DNA of 47,072 nt from NCBI GenBank assembly GCA_017992765.1, contig JAGOOA010000020.1, forward strand, positions 1-47,072, in the 5' to 3' direction. The position numbers and the translations under genes were made by a program. Below, piece after piece: positions 1-8,128 of the stretch. Source of the DNA: Syntrophorhabdaceae bacterium. GTDB taxonomy: Bacteria; Desulfobacterota; Syntrophorhabdia; Syntrophorhabdales; Syntrophorhabdaceae. Under the pieces are notes generated by a model, which saw only the letters and a program-made list of their open reading frames with translations, was not told where the DNA came from and did not search any database. Positions within the stretch are counted from its first letter, which is position 1. Every line of letters starts with the position of its first letter.

Positions 1-749
1 TCCTGATCGAGGCGCCGAAAGGAATGAGGATGCTCGTGGACGGGGGAGGTTCCTATAAAGGCGAACATGATACAGGCAAATCGATCCTTACCCCTGTTCT
101 CCTCGCCAAGAAGATCCGGACCATCGACTATGTCATCAATACCCACCCGCATGGCGATCATATCGGCGGGCTTTTCCATATTGTCAGGAACTTTGACGTA
201 AGACACTTCGTCACCGGCAAGTACTTCATCAACGAAGGAATGTTTCTCGACATCATGAACATCCTGAGGATAAAGGGCGTACCAGTGGAACGATGGGAGG
301 CGGGCGATCACCTTACATTGAGGGGCGCTCGCATCGATGTCCTGAGTCCTGATCGCGATACCACCATTGAAGATCCCAACAACGCTTCTCTTGTTCTGAG
401 AATCGTCTACGGAAAAAAGAGCTTTCTTCTCACCGGCGACATCGGATCAGAGATAGAGCAAAGACTGGTGCTGTCCGGGCTTGCCGCAAAGGCCGACGTC
501 CTCAAGGTGCCGCACCACGGCAGCAGATATTCCAGCAGCGCTCATTTTCTCTACACGGTCAGACCGGATCTTGCGGTACTGAGTGTTGGCAGCGGCATCA
601 AGGGCCTGCCGAGCAAAGAGGCGCTGGGAAGGTATAAACGGCTGTCGATCCCTGTATTGCGGACGGATGTAAACGGATTTATCAGGATATGTACTGACGG
701 AGAGAAGATATGGTGCAATACAATGTTGAAGTCAAACAACCGTTATTGA
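1..749 (+). CDS. ComEC/Rec2-like metallo-beta-lactamase-fold hydrolase, C-terminal part
   Basis: The frame is open to the left edge (it reads LIEAPKG before the first Met at 24), so the gene starts outside the window. About 248 residues are visible. The metallo-hydrolase signature THPHGDHIGG sits near residue 40 of the ATG-delimited part. Further on come LLTGDIG and VPHHGSRYSSS, the second and third metal-ligand regions typical of the ComEC C-terminal domain. In ComEC this domain is thought to act on DNA at the competence membrane channel. No membrane segment is visible here, so a soluble stand-alone ComEC-like hydrolase is equally possible. The gene runs convergently into the Ppx-like gene and is followed by a palindromic repeat. 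Confidence 0.8.
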   Translation, partial: LIEAPKGMRMLVDGGGSYKGEHDTGKSILTPVLLAKKIRTIDYVINTHPHGDHIGGLFHIVRNFDVRHFVTGKYFINEGMFLDIMNILRIKGVPVERWEAGDHLTLRGARIDVLSPDRDTTIEDPNNASLVLRIVYGKKSFLLTGDIGSEIEQRLVLSGLAAKADVLKVPHHGSRYSSSAHFLYTVRPDLAVLSVGSGIKGLPSKEALGRYKRLSIPVLRTDVNGFIRICTDGEKIWCNTMLKSNNRY

Positions 750-775
750 TATAGAAAATCCGTATATCGTAGTTC

Positions 776-848
776 GTATATCGTATATCGAGAGTATAAA
801 AACCTTTTATCTAATGATCTCTTTTGCAGTTCACTATATACGATATAC
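776..848. repeat. Family A palindromic repeat (GTATATCGTATAT arms)
   Basis: A perfect 13-bp inverted repeat, GTATATCGTATAT (776-788) and its complement (836-848), encloses an AT-rich 47-nt loop in the convergent space between two genes. Flanking copies of CGTATATCG extend the left arm. The right arm overlaps the stop codon of the Ppx-like gene. It may work as a bidirectional terminator or be a mobile REP/MITE-like element. Confidence 0.75.
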
Positions 849-1765
849 TATATACTATTGACTGCTCCGGCTATATGCTCATAAAGGACGCCGTACCTCA
901 CTCCCTTTGCGCTGACGATGCATTCGCTGAACCCGTAGAATGACATCATCTCCCGGAGAAGAACGGCCCCCTGCAGAATGATGTCTTCCCTCCCCCTCTC
1001 CATGCCCTTTACCGCCTTCCTCTCAGAAATGCTCATTGCCTGCAGCATATCGACGGTGCTGCATACCACCTCATAGGGAATGCAAAGACCGTGGATCCTC
1101 TCCTTGTCAAAATATTCGCACGCACAGATAATGCTCGCAAGGGTAGTGACCGTTCCGCCGGTCCCGACGAGAACGTCGGAATAACCGATGAACCATCTAT
1201 CGAGGAGTGGCCTTATATGTGCCATTGCGGTTTCGATCTCGCTGCCGACGGGAGGATCATTTCTCATGAACATCTCCGTCAGCTTCACGGAACCTATCGG
1301 CAGCGACACGAAATGCCGGAGGGCTTCCCTGTCGCCTGCAATAATCTCCGTGCTGCCTCCGCCGATGTCAACGATCACAAGCCTTTCCCCGTCAATGATC
1401 CTGTCGTTCTTCACAGACAGGTATGTATAGTACGCCTCATCGCGCTCGCTTATTACACGTATCCGGATCCCGAGACGGTCCCGGGCAAGGGCTAAAAACT
1501 CCTTTCCGTTCCTTGCTTCCCTCAGCGCGCTCGTGCCGACACAGAATACGCGGTCCACTCCATGGACTGCCGCCATGTCGGCGTATTCCTGCAGGACTTT
1601 CAAGCCTCTGTCCATTGCGCCTTGTGATATATACCCTGTCTCTTTCAAGCCTTCTCCCAGCCTTGCCGTCGTGGAGATGTCGGCAATCTCCCGGATAAGG
1701 TCTCCCGCATCAACGATCAAGAGCAGGATCGTGTTCGTCCCGATATCGACGGCAGCACATTTCAT
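848..1765 (-). CDS. Ppx/GppA family exopolyphosphatase/pppGpp phosphatase
   Basis: The protein has 305 aa and the ASKHA fold. The N-terminal phosphate-1 motif is AVDIGTNTILLLI, the phosphate-2 region is VDIGGGSTEI (about residue 140), and the adenosine-like glycine loop is GTGGTVTTLASI (about 200). The length matches the short two-domain Ppx subgroup, not the 500-aa E. coli type. The family hydrolyses inorganic polyphosphate and/or pppGpp, and the substrate cannot be told from sequence. The ATG follows a GTGAGG ribosome site. The gene is divergent from ccdA with only 25 bp between starts. Its last two residues and stop codon lie inside a family A repeat. Confidence 0.88.
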   Translation of the reverse strand: MKCAAVDIGTNTILLLIVDAGDLIREIADISTTARLGEGLKETGYISQGAMDRGLKVLQEYADMAAVHGVDRVFCVGTSALREARNGKEFLALARDRLGIRIRVISERDEAYYTYLSVKNDRIIDGERLVIVDIGGGSTEIIAGDREALRHFVSLPIGSVKLTEMFMRNDPPVGSEIETAMAHIRPLLDRWFIGYSDVLVGTGGTVTTLASIICACEYFDKERIHGLCIPYEVVCSTVDMLQAMSISERKAVKGMERGREDIILQGAVLLREMMSFYGFSECIVSAKGVRYGVLYEHIAGAVNSI

Positions 1766-1790
1766 TTGACAACCTCACAGAAAACTACTT

Positions 1791-2534
1791 ATGATAGCGT
1801 GCATGTTTGCTATCTCTTTTTTTGACATCAGCGGGCTGCTGGCATTCTCGGCCGGGCTCCTCTCTTTCTTCAGCCCCTGCATCCTGCCGCTCATACCATC
1901 TTACCTGATATTCATAAGCGGCATCACCTTTGATAATTATAACGAACTGCAAACAAAAAAATACAGAAAAGTTGTTTTGATCCATGCTGTCGCATTTGTA
2001 TTGGGGTTTTCCTTTGTATTCGTCTCCCTCGGCATTTCGTCTTCGATCCTCGGTAATTTCCTCACCGATTACCAGGACTATATCATAAAGGCCGGGGGCG
2101 TTTTTCTTGCCGTGATGGGTCTCTTCTATCTGAATATCCTGAAGATCCCTTTTCTCAACCAGGAAAAATTGATCCGGCTGGAAAAAAAACCTATTGGTAT
2201 TTTCGGGTCCTTCGTCATCGGTGCAACATTCTCCCTTGGCTGGACACCCTGCGTCGGCCCTGCCCTCTCATCCATCCTTATCGTAGCATCAACAACAAAA
2301 AAGATATCGGAGGGCGTTTATCTCCTCGGCCTCTATTCGATCGGCCTTGCCATCCCTTTTATCCTTTCTGCGTTCCTCTTTGACAAGCTCTTTTATTTTC
2401 TGAAGCGGTACGGCTTTGTAATGAGGTATTCTACGAAGATCATGGGGGTCCTCCTCCTGGTCATGGGCATACTGCTCGCCACTTCGTACTATACGGCCCT
2501 GACGCTCAAACTGGGGCAACTCTTCTCGTTCTGA
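1791..2534 (+). CDS. ccdA: CcdA-type cytochrome c biogenesis/thiol reductant membrane protein
   Basis: The product is a 247-aa polytopic membrane protein with about six hydrophobic segments. It carries the two DsbD/CcdA cysteine signatures: FFSPCILPLIPSY near the N terminus and GWTPCVGPAL in the middle. The two cysteines pass electrons from cytoplasmic thioredoxin to extracytoplasmic thiol proteins, for example apocytochrome c maturation factors. No thioredoxin-like partner or c-type cytochrome gene is adjacent. The start is uncertain: ATG 1791 has no clear ribosome site, and the next Met is four codons downstream. Confidence 0.88.
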   Translation: MIACMFAISFFDISGLLAFSAGLLSFFSPCILPLIPSYLIFISGITFDNYNELQTKKYRKVVLIHAVAFVLGFSFVFVSLGISSSILGNFLTDYQDYIIKAGGVFLAVMGLFYLNILKIPFLNQEKLIRLEKKPIGIFGSFVIGATFSLGWTPCVGPALSSILIVASTTKKISEGVYLLGLYSIGLAIPFILSAFLFDKLFYFLKRYGFVMRYSTKIMGVLLLVMGILLATSYYTALTLKLGQLFSF

Positions 2535-2554
2535 CATTACACCCTCGGCAACCG

Positions 2555-2679
2555 ACAGTATATAGTATTTCGTATATCGTATGTAGTGGCTTCTGATGCA
2601 CATCAGACCTTGAACGCTTGACCCCGAACGGCTTCATCAAGGATCTTCGATATGCGATATACTATATACGATCTACTGT
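2555..2679. repeat. Family A palindromic repeat, second copy
   Basis: Imperfect inverted arms at 2555-2586 and 2646-2679 share ACAGTA, GTATATAGTAT and CGTATATCG words. They flank a 60-nt loop between the convergent ccdA and rpoH genes. Placement and composition match the element at 776-848. Confidence 0.6.
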
Positions 2680-2682
2680 GGG

Positions 2683-3582
2683 TTAGAAATCGAATTTTTT
2701 GAATTCGCCCTTGAACCTGTCCTTGAATTTCTTCAGGACCCTGTTCTCGATCTGCCGTGCCCGTTCCCTGGAGATGCGAAATTTTGTTCCTATCTCCTGC
2801 AGCGTCAAAGGCTCTTCCGAGAGCATCCTGTTCTCAAAGATAAAAAGCTCCTTCTCGTTCAGGGTCTTTTTAAATTCGGCCACCTTTTCGGTGATAATCC
2901 TGTTCTTTTCCTTATCGGCGACGATCTCCTCAACGTTTTCATCGGTTTTTATCAAGTCCATGATCGTATCATCGCTCTCGTCGTGCAGGGGAGCGCCCAG
3001 GGAGACGTCTCCGTAGGCCAGCCGCTTCTGCATATCCACGATCTCTCCTTCTTTCACGTCAAGGGTGCTCGCGAGGAGCTGCGGGGCGGGGAAGATGCCC
3101 AGCGCTTCGAGTTTTTGCTTCTCCTTGTTCAACCGGTAAAACAGCTTCCTCTGGCTCTGCGTTGTCCCTATCTTTACAAGGCTCCAGGAATCCATAATAT
3201 GCTTAAGGATATACGCCCTGATCCAGAAAGAGGCATAGGTTGAGAATTTTGTTCCTTTATATGGATTGTATTTCTTCACCGCGTGGAGAAGCCCGACGTT
3301 TCCTTCCTGGATAAGGTCGAGGATGTTGAGGTAGGTGTTGTAATACTCAAGGGATATCTTGACGACCAGCCTCAGGTTCGACATGATAAGCTGTTGAGCA
3401 GCGTCCCTGTCTCTGTTCTCATAGACCTTTTTCGCGATCTCAAACTCCTCTTCTTTCGAGAGTACGCGATATTTAGACAATTCCGAGAGGTACCGTTTAA
3501 GGGGGTCGAACTGCGCGGGAAGAGCGCCTTCGTCTTCCGTCTTTACGAGGTCTTCCTGTTCGTCAAACACGATATCTTCCAT
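2683..3582 (-). CDS. rpoH: RpoH-like (sigma-32 type) RNA polymerase sigma factor
   Basis: 299 aa. Region 1.2/2.1 begins DPLKRYLSELSKYRVLS. Region 2 contains LIMSNLRLVVKIS, LDLIQEGNVGLLHAVKKYNP and the -10-binding segment FSTYASFWIRAYILKHIMDSW. Region 4 ends in an HTH, LTLQEIGTKFRISRERARQIE. The QRKLFYRLNKEK segment after region 2 resembles the RpoH box. The family directs heat-shock transcription, though alternative stress sigma factors have the same architecture. The start codon lies only 6 bp after the stop of the XdhC-family gene, so the two are probably co-transcribed. This is an unusual context for a sigma factor. The ribosome site before the ATG is weak. Confidence 0.85.
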   Translation of the reverse strand: MEDIVFDEQEDLVKTEDEGALPAQFDPLKRYLSELSKYRVLSKEEEFEIAKKVYENRDRDAAQQLIMSNLRLVVKISLEYYNTYLNILDLIQEGNVGLLHAVKKYNPYKGTKFSTYASFWIRAYILKHIMDSWSLVKIGTTQSQRKLFYRLNKEKQKLEALGIFPAPQLLASTLDVKEGEIVDMQKRLAYGDVSLGAPLHDESDDTIMDLIKTDENVEEIVADKEKNRIITEKVAEFKKTLNEKELFIFENRMLSEEPLTLQEIGTKFRISRERARQIENRVLKKFKDRFKGEFKKFDF

Positions 3583-3588
3583 GAAAGG

Positions 3589-4593
3589 TTACTTTGTTCT
3601 CCGTACCGCTATAAGCTCTGCGACGATGCTCACCGCTATCTCCTGTGGCGTCTCCGCGTGGATGCCCAAGCCGATCGGCGCATGAACGCCTGCCACGGCC
3701 TTCTCATCAAAACCGGCTTTCCGCATATGGTCCAATATTATCATGACCTTTCTTTTGCTTCCTATCATACCTACGTACTTTGTTTTTTTTCTCAATACCT
3801 CTTCCAATACATGGGCGTCGTATTGATGCCCCCTCGTAACGATCGCCGTATACTCTTTTCCGGTAAAGCTGAGGCGATCGAAGACATTATGAAAATCATC
3901 GACTATGATCTCGGCAACGCCCGGGAAGCGCTCCCTGTTCGCGAATTCCTCCCTGTCATCAATGACAACAACATGAAAATCAACGATCTCGGCGATTTCG
4001 GCAAGAAACTGCGATATGTGCCCCGCGCCGAAAATATAGAGCACCGGTTGCGACTGGAGAGGCTCAATGACCGTTCCGTTCGCTATGCAAGGCTTCTTCT
4101 CCTGCAGATAACAACTCAGTTCTTTTATTTCTTTCTCCGGCAGCAAATCCCCTTTTACAGCAAGGCTCTCTTCTATCAGCGTCTTTGAGAACGCGCCGCC
4201 GCCGAACTTCGTCGCGACAATGCCCGGCAGATCGTCCTGCAGCATCTCTCCGACCCTTTTATATATCCCTGCATATTTCTTCATGACGGGTTCAAGGAGG
4301 ACATCTACGTTTCCGCCACAGAGCATGCCGTCAGCGGCTATCGCGTCGGAATCCATCCTTATATTGAGTATTTTTGGCTTGTTTGTATTCATTATGCTCA
4401 TTGCTTCCCTGCACGTATCAGCCTCAAGCCTGCCGCCGCCGATGGTTCCGAAACATTTTCCATCTTCCGCCACCAGCATCTTAGCGCCTACATCTCTCGG
4501 TGCAGAGCCGGCCCGGTAGATAACCGTTGCAAGGATACCGCCTTTGCCCTCTTTGAGATACTGTTCTATGGTTTCATAAATGTTCATTATCAT
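3589..4593 (-). CDS. xdhC: XdhC/CoxI family molybdenum hydroxylase maturation factor
   Basis: 334 aa with the two XdhC domains. The N-terminal XdhC/CoxI domain holds GGILATVIYRAGSAPRDVGAKM, which matches the family's VxxxGSSPR motif, and the LCGGNVDVLLEP segment. The C-terminal NAD(P)-binding Rossmann domain holds LYIFGAGHISQFLAEIA and VGMIGSKRKV. XdhC proteins bind molybdenum cofactor, promote its sulfuration and insert it into xanthine-dehydrogenase-family enzymes. The likely target is the three-subunit hydroxylase at 43.2-46.9 kb. An AGGGG ribosome site favours the third codon (ATG at 4587) as the true start. Confidence 0.9.
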   Translation of the reverse strand: MIMNIYETIEQYLKEGKGGILATVIYRAGSAPRDVGAKMLVAEDGKCFGTIGGGRLEADTCREAMSIMNTNKPKILNIRMDSDAIAADGMLCGGNVDVLLEPVMKKYAGIYKRVGEMLQDDLPGIVATKFGGGAFSKTLIEESLAVKGDLLPEKEIKELSCYLQEKKPCIANGTVIEPLQSQPVLYIFGAGHISQFLAEIAEIVDFHVVVIDDREEFANRERFPGVAEIIVDDFHNVFDRLSFTGKEYTAIVTRGHQYDAHVLEEVLRKKTKYVGMIGSKRKVMIILDHMRKAGFDEKAVAGVHAPIGLGIHAETPQEIAVSIVAELIAVRRTK

Positions 4594-4639
4594 CCCCTGT
4601 GAGAAAACGCTGATTTCTAAGCACCTAATATTAAGCCAA

Positions 4640-4790
4640 GCACGAAATTCTAATATCTAAATTCTAAACAATATCTAAATCTAAATATCAAATGTTCAAA
4701 ACAAATACATGTTATTTGTGCTTTGATATTTGCTAATTTGAACATTTGTGCTTGTTTAGGATTTCGATATTCGAATTTAGGATTCCTGTT
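4640..4790. repeat. Family B long palindromic repeat
   Basis: An imperfect inverted repeat of about 60-nt arms fills the gap between two molybdenum-cofactor genes. Words such as CTAAACAA, AAATTC and CAAATGTTCAAA in the left arm reappear as complements in the right arm (TTTGAACATTTG, TTGTTTAGGAT). A nested 7-bp hairpin (ACAAATA/TATTTGT) sits at the tip. Related copies lie at 23.85 kb and 46.9 kb. Confidence 0.75.
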
Positions 4791-4819
4791 CAACTACAAT
4801 ATCTCCTTAGATATCCTGC

Positions 4820-5635
4820 TTAACTATGGTTCACATTATATGCATGCATTATCCCTTCCAGCACGCCGCCGCCGATCGCCCTCGCCTTTTCGGTTATTGT
4901 GTAACACCATTGCTTTTTCCCGCGAGGATCTATATCCCCTATCTTCTCGTTGGCCGGAACCTTTATCTCGCGGATAAGCCCTCTGAGAACGCCGTCGAAA
5001 GGCGCCTCTATGGGGGTCTTATTCACGTAGGCCACGATCTCTCCTTTTTTCACACGATCACCGATGTTTTTGTTGGCATGCTTTACTGTTCCGGCTCGGG
5101 GCGACCGCAGCACCCGTTCTTTTGTGTATCCCATGACAGGCCCTGGAACTCCCGTGTGGGACTCTGCCGACCCCCTGTACATAACCCTGCCGAGGTCCTG
5201 TCCCCTGTTGCTTTCGACAACCACGTGTACGTCGGCAGGCGCGTTGAAGCCCGGTCCCACGCCGATTACGAGGGGTGCTTCATTCTTTTTTGTCCCCAGG
5301 TTTTTCTTTGCCATAATGGCATCAACGATCACGTCGGGCTTCAGGGCGGACACCGCCTTCCATTTGGGGTCTATAAGGACAGCGATCCGTTTTTTCTTCC
5401 AGGCACGTTCCACGTCTTTGACGTTATGAACCAGCTCCGCCGCAACGCCCTCTACCTTTGCCTTTCCTTCGTATACGCATTCGGAAAACGCAACCGTTCT
5501 CCTCACCGTGATAGGCTTCCGGATCTCTGTCATCACTATCTTTGTAATATTCGCCATAAAAAGCCTGCAGGCAATGCCGCTTGCCATCTCGCCGGCACCC
5601 TTTATCAATACTGTTAGATCGCGCATATTATTCAA
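4820..5635 (-). CDS. yqeB: YqeB-family selenium-dependent molybdenum hydroxylase maturation protein
   Basis: 271 aa. The N terminus has a Rossmann-like loop VLIKGAGEMASGIACRLF. The centre has VIVDAIMAKKNLGT and VIGVGPGFNAPADVHVVVES, and the C terminus a biotinyl-like GTVKHANKNIGDRVKKGEIV. This layout matches the EF2563/YqeB family, which co-occurs with selenium-dependent molybdenum hydroxylases. The family's biochemical step is not established. The start is TTG at 5635, because GGAGG lies six bases upstream of it and 15 upstream of the in-frame ATG. It sits downstream of the MoeA-like and MocA genes on the same strand. Confidence 0.85.
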   Translation of the reverse strand: MNNMRDLTVLIKGAGEMASGIACRLFMANITKIVMTEIRKPITVRRTVAFSECVYEGKAKVEGVAAELVHNVKDVERAWKKKRIAVLIDPKWKAVSALKPDVIVDAIMAKKNLGTKKNEAPLVIGVGPGFNAPADVHVVVESNRGQDLGRVMYRGSAESHTGVPGPVMGYTKERVLRSPRAGTVKHANKNIGDRVKKGEIVAYVNKTPIEAPFDGVLRGLIREIKVPANEKIGDIDPRGKKQWCYTITEKARAIGGGVLEGIMHAYNVNHS

Positions 5636-5683
5636 TTCCGTCCTCCATACATTTCAAATTTCAAATCTCAAATTTCAAATCCA

Positions 5684-6700
5684 TTAAGGCCCTTTCCCGA
5701 AAAAACAGGTCGGATAATGGCAAACACTGCATTGCAGGCATAATCCTCCGTACGACAGTTTTACCATATCCTTTTTGTGCATCTTTTCGCCGGCCATGAT
5801 CCGCGTCAGTATAATATCCATAACGGTATATCTGTTATAATAGATGCATGCCGGGGCGCCCAGGATATACTTTCCCTTCAGGCGCGCGACGAGGAACATG
5901 GCCCCGGGAAAGACAGGGGTCCCGTAGAACAAGACCTCCGCGCCGGTTGCCTCTATGCCATCCTTCGTCACATCGTCAGGGTCGACAGAAAGGCCTGCTG
6001 TTGTCATAACGATATCTGTCCCCATGTCAAGCTGCGCCAGGACAGCATCCCTGATCATCGAGATGTCGTCAGACACGATCTTTTTATCAACCACTTTCAA
6101 CCCGTAGCCTTTTATCTTTTTCTCAACGACATGGGAACCATCGGGTATCCTCCCACTGTAGACCTCGCTCCCCGTGATCACCAGGCCTACCGTGAGCTGC
6201 CTGAAAGGGCTGATCCTTATAACGCCTTGCTCGCCTGTCCGCTCAACCTTCTTCAGCTCGCGCTCCTTGATATATAGGGGGATGATCCTCGTTGCCGCAA
6301 CAATATCGCCGGGCTTGACAGGGTGCCTGTTCGGGACCGTGCTCAAGAGGACGTCCTTTATCCTGTTCATCTCGTAAAGGTACCTGTCGTTGACATAAAA
6401 AAGCCCGTTCACCTTGCTTATGATCTGTACCTTGCCTTCCTTTGGGGGCAATGGCTCCATGTGCTCGTCCATGATGGCCTGCGCTATCCTCATGCCCGCC
6501 TCGTTCTCATGCACTCCCTTGATCTCACCCTCAAAAACATAGAGGCTCCTTTTGCCCAGGTCCAGGAGCTTCTCTATGTCCTCTTTCTCAATGACCTTTC
6601 CTCTCCGGAACGCGACGTCCTTCTTCTTGCCGGGAATGATCTCGGTAATATCATGGGCAAGGACAGTGCCGAGCGCCTCTTCAACATTTACCTTTTTCAA
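5684..6700 (-). CDS. MoeA/MoaB-like molybdopterin-binding protein with Cys-rich tail
   Basis: 338 aa. The N-terminal half resembles the MoeA lead-in (EALGTVLAHDITEIIPG). The second half is a MoCF-binding domain with LTVGLVITGSEVYSGRIPDG, DIVMTTAGLSVDPDDVT and GAMFLVARLKGKYILGAPACI. The last 25 residues hold five cysteines as C-x2-C-x2-C-x5-C in YGGLCLQCSVCHYPTCFFGKG, a possible metal or Fe-S site that ordinary MoeA lacks. Such proteins accompany xanthine-dehydrogenase-type enzymes and probably handle the pterin cofactor. The start is TTG after AAAGGGG, and the gene overlaps mocA by about 20 bp. Confidence 0.8.
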   Translation of the reverse strand: MKKVNVEEALGTVLAHDITEIIPGKKKDVAFRRGKVIEKEDIEKLLDLGKRSLYVFEGEIKGVHENEAGMRIAQAIMDEHMEPLPPKEGKVQIISKVNGLFYVNDRYLYEMNRIKDVLLSTVPNRHPVKPGDIVAATRIIPLYIKERELKKVERTGEQGVIRISPFRQLTVGLVITGSEVYSGRIPDGSHVVEKKIKGYGLKVVDKKIVSDDISMIRDAVLAQLDMGTDIVMTTAGLSVDPDDVTKDGIEATGAEVLFYGTPVFPGAMFLVARLKGKYILGAPACIYYNRYTVMDIILTRIMAGEKMHKKDMVKLSYGGLCLQCSVCHYPTCFFGKGP

Positions 6701-7292
6701 CTTTGTAACCCCTTTCTCTTAAAAGATTGATCTCTTCTACTGAATCAATATCAAAGATGTTTCCTTCTTCACCCTCTATGTATAGCACATCTTCAGAATG
6801 TTTTTCTATAATTTCCCTTAACCCTCTGTCGCCCTCGAGAAGTGCGATCTCGTCGCCATAGCGCTGAATATCGATCAGGACCGGGTGCCCTTTTTCGCCT
6901 TTGAATAAGGGCAGTACGATCGGGGCTTTTTCCGCGAAAAATGCCTTGATCATCACGTCTACGATCTCATCGGCGACAAAAGGCTTATCTCCAAGCTGAA
7001 AAAAAACACCCCGCGCCTTTGCAAGAAAGGGCAGCGAAGCCTTAACGGAAGTTGACATGCCTTGTGCGTGATCCTTGTTGTGGATAATTTCCAGGGGAAA
7101 CCCTGCAAGTTCCCGAGCGATCGCATCAGTCGCATTCCCCGTAACAACAATGACCTTTTCTATGGAAGGCCGCAGGAAAGGCGCTACGGCCCTTCTGATG
7201 ACCGTCTCGCCATCTATCGCGACGAGCAGCTTATTGTATCCAAGCCTGCTTGACGCCCCCGCGGCAAGAATAACTGTATAGATCGGCTTCAT
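6681..7292 (-). CDS. mocA: MocA/MobA-like molybdenum cofactor nucleotidyltransferase
   Basis: About 203 aa from ATG 7292. The nucleotidyltransferase motif VILAAGASSRLGYNKLL begins at residue 5. It is followed by FFQLGDKPFV, the conserved QxxDxP-type metal site in variant form, and GEKGHPVLI. The family transfers CMP or GMP to molybdopterin. In xanthine dehydrogenase systems the product is molybdopterin cytosine dinucleotide. An in-frame TTG at 7328 would add 12 residues and overlap the upstream DUF1858 gene, but the motif position favours 7292. Confidence 0.85.
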   Translation of the reverse strand: MKPIYTVILAAGASSRLGYNKLLVAIDGETVIRRAVAPFLRPSIEKVIVVTGNATDAIARELAGFPLEIIHNKDHAQGMSTSVKASLPFLAKARGVFFQLGDKPFVADEIVDVMIKAFFAEKAPIVLPLFKGEKGHPVLIDIQRYGDEIALLEGDRGLREIIEKHSEDVLYIEGEEGNIFDIDSVEEINLLRERGYKVEKGKC

Positions 7293-7308
7293 AATTCCGG
7301 CTGAACGA

Positions 7309-7512
7309 CTATCGTCGGCCTTTTTCAAGAGCCTGGTTGAGGCTGTTCAAAAGCTTGTCAATGTCGATGCCATGGATCTCAGCTCCTTGCTGGATATCCT
7401 CAAAGAGGGCAGCCTGGCATCCAACGCAGCCCAACCCGTATTTTTCGAAGACCGGGATAGTCTCCGGATATTTTTTTACGATCTCTTCGATTGGCATCTT
7501 TTTGTCGATCAT
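7309..7512 (-). CDS. DUF1858 domain small protein
   Basis: 67 aa, nearly all one DUF1858 domain: it starts MPIEEIVKKYPETIPVFEKYGLGCVGC and has an alpha-helical C terminus. The GLGCVGCQ pair of cysteines is typical of this family, whose function is not known. It is often seen beside hybrid-cluster or redox genes. A good AAGGAG ribosome site precedes the ATG. It is the first gene of the MocA/MoeA-like/YqeB block. Confidence 0.8.
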   Translation of the reverse strand: MIDKKMPIEEIVKKYPETIPVFEKYGLGCVGCQAALFEDIQQGAEIHGIDIDKLLNSLNQALEKGRR

Positions 7513-7582
7513 GCGTCAAACTCCTTCAAATTTTTCCGTCAGGGCCTGAGCAATGGCTGACGGTCGGCAGCTTCCTTGCGCC

Positions 7583-8125
7583 TCAAAAAACTTCCGCCGA
7601 AAAGATATAGATTTGAATGTCTTTTGACTTCCACGCATCTTTCGGAAGCCCCGCCTTATAACAAGTGTGCTCGAGAAAGGCCGTCCTGTCCAGGCCATAT
7701 TCTGTAGCGACCTGTGGGAGCAAAAGGCCTGAATATGCGCCTTTCTCGATGTACAGGCCATGTACGCCGACCTTTATCTCGTTCACGTCGTCAATCTTCT
7801 TCATCGGGGTGAGGACAGAGATTTCTATATCGATATCCTCCCATTCGTTCTTGCTGACGGGGCTAAAGCGGGGATCGTGGAATGCCGCCTGGATTGCCAT
7901 CTCCCGGATCGTTTCATGAAGAGGCAGGAAGCCCTTTATGTACCCTATGCAGCCCCTGAGCTCACCCCTTTTCTTTACGGTTACAAAGGCGCCCCTTTTC
8001 TCTTTCAGGATTGCCGGTATCCCCGAAGGCTCCTTGTCTGTACCGAAGAGAACGCCCTCTATCGTATCGCGCGCTATCTGTTTAAGCTGGCCTCTGTCTT
8101 TTTCGGAGAGATCCACCGGCAACAC
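7583..8125 (-). CDS. amrA: AmmeMemoRadiSam system protein A (AMMECR1 family)
   Basis: 180 aa. The AMMECR1 core is visible as GAFVTVKKRGELRGCIGYI, MAIQAAFHDPRFSPVSKNE, EISVLTP and GLLLPQVATEYG. It follows the MEMO1-family gene by 3 bp, starts at GTG and is presumably translationally coupled. The AMMECR1/MEMO1/radical-SAM trio is conserved in prokaryotes, and its reaction is still poorly defined. The radical SAM member is not next to these two genes. Confidence 0.88.
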   Translation of the reverse strand: MLPVDLSEKDRGQLKQIARDTIEGVLFGTDKEPSGIPAILKEKRGAFVTVKKRGELRGCIGYIKGFLPLHETIREMAIQAAFHDPRFSPVSKNEWEDIDIEISVLTPMKKIDDVNEIKVGVHGLYIEKGAYSGLLLPQVATEYGLDRTAFLEHTCYKAGLPKDAWKSKDIQIYIFSAEVF

Positions 8126-8128
8126 CTG

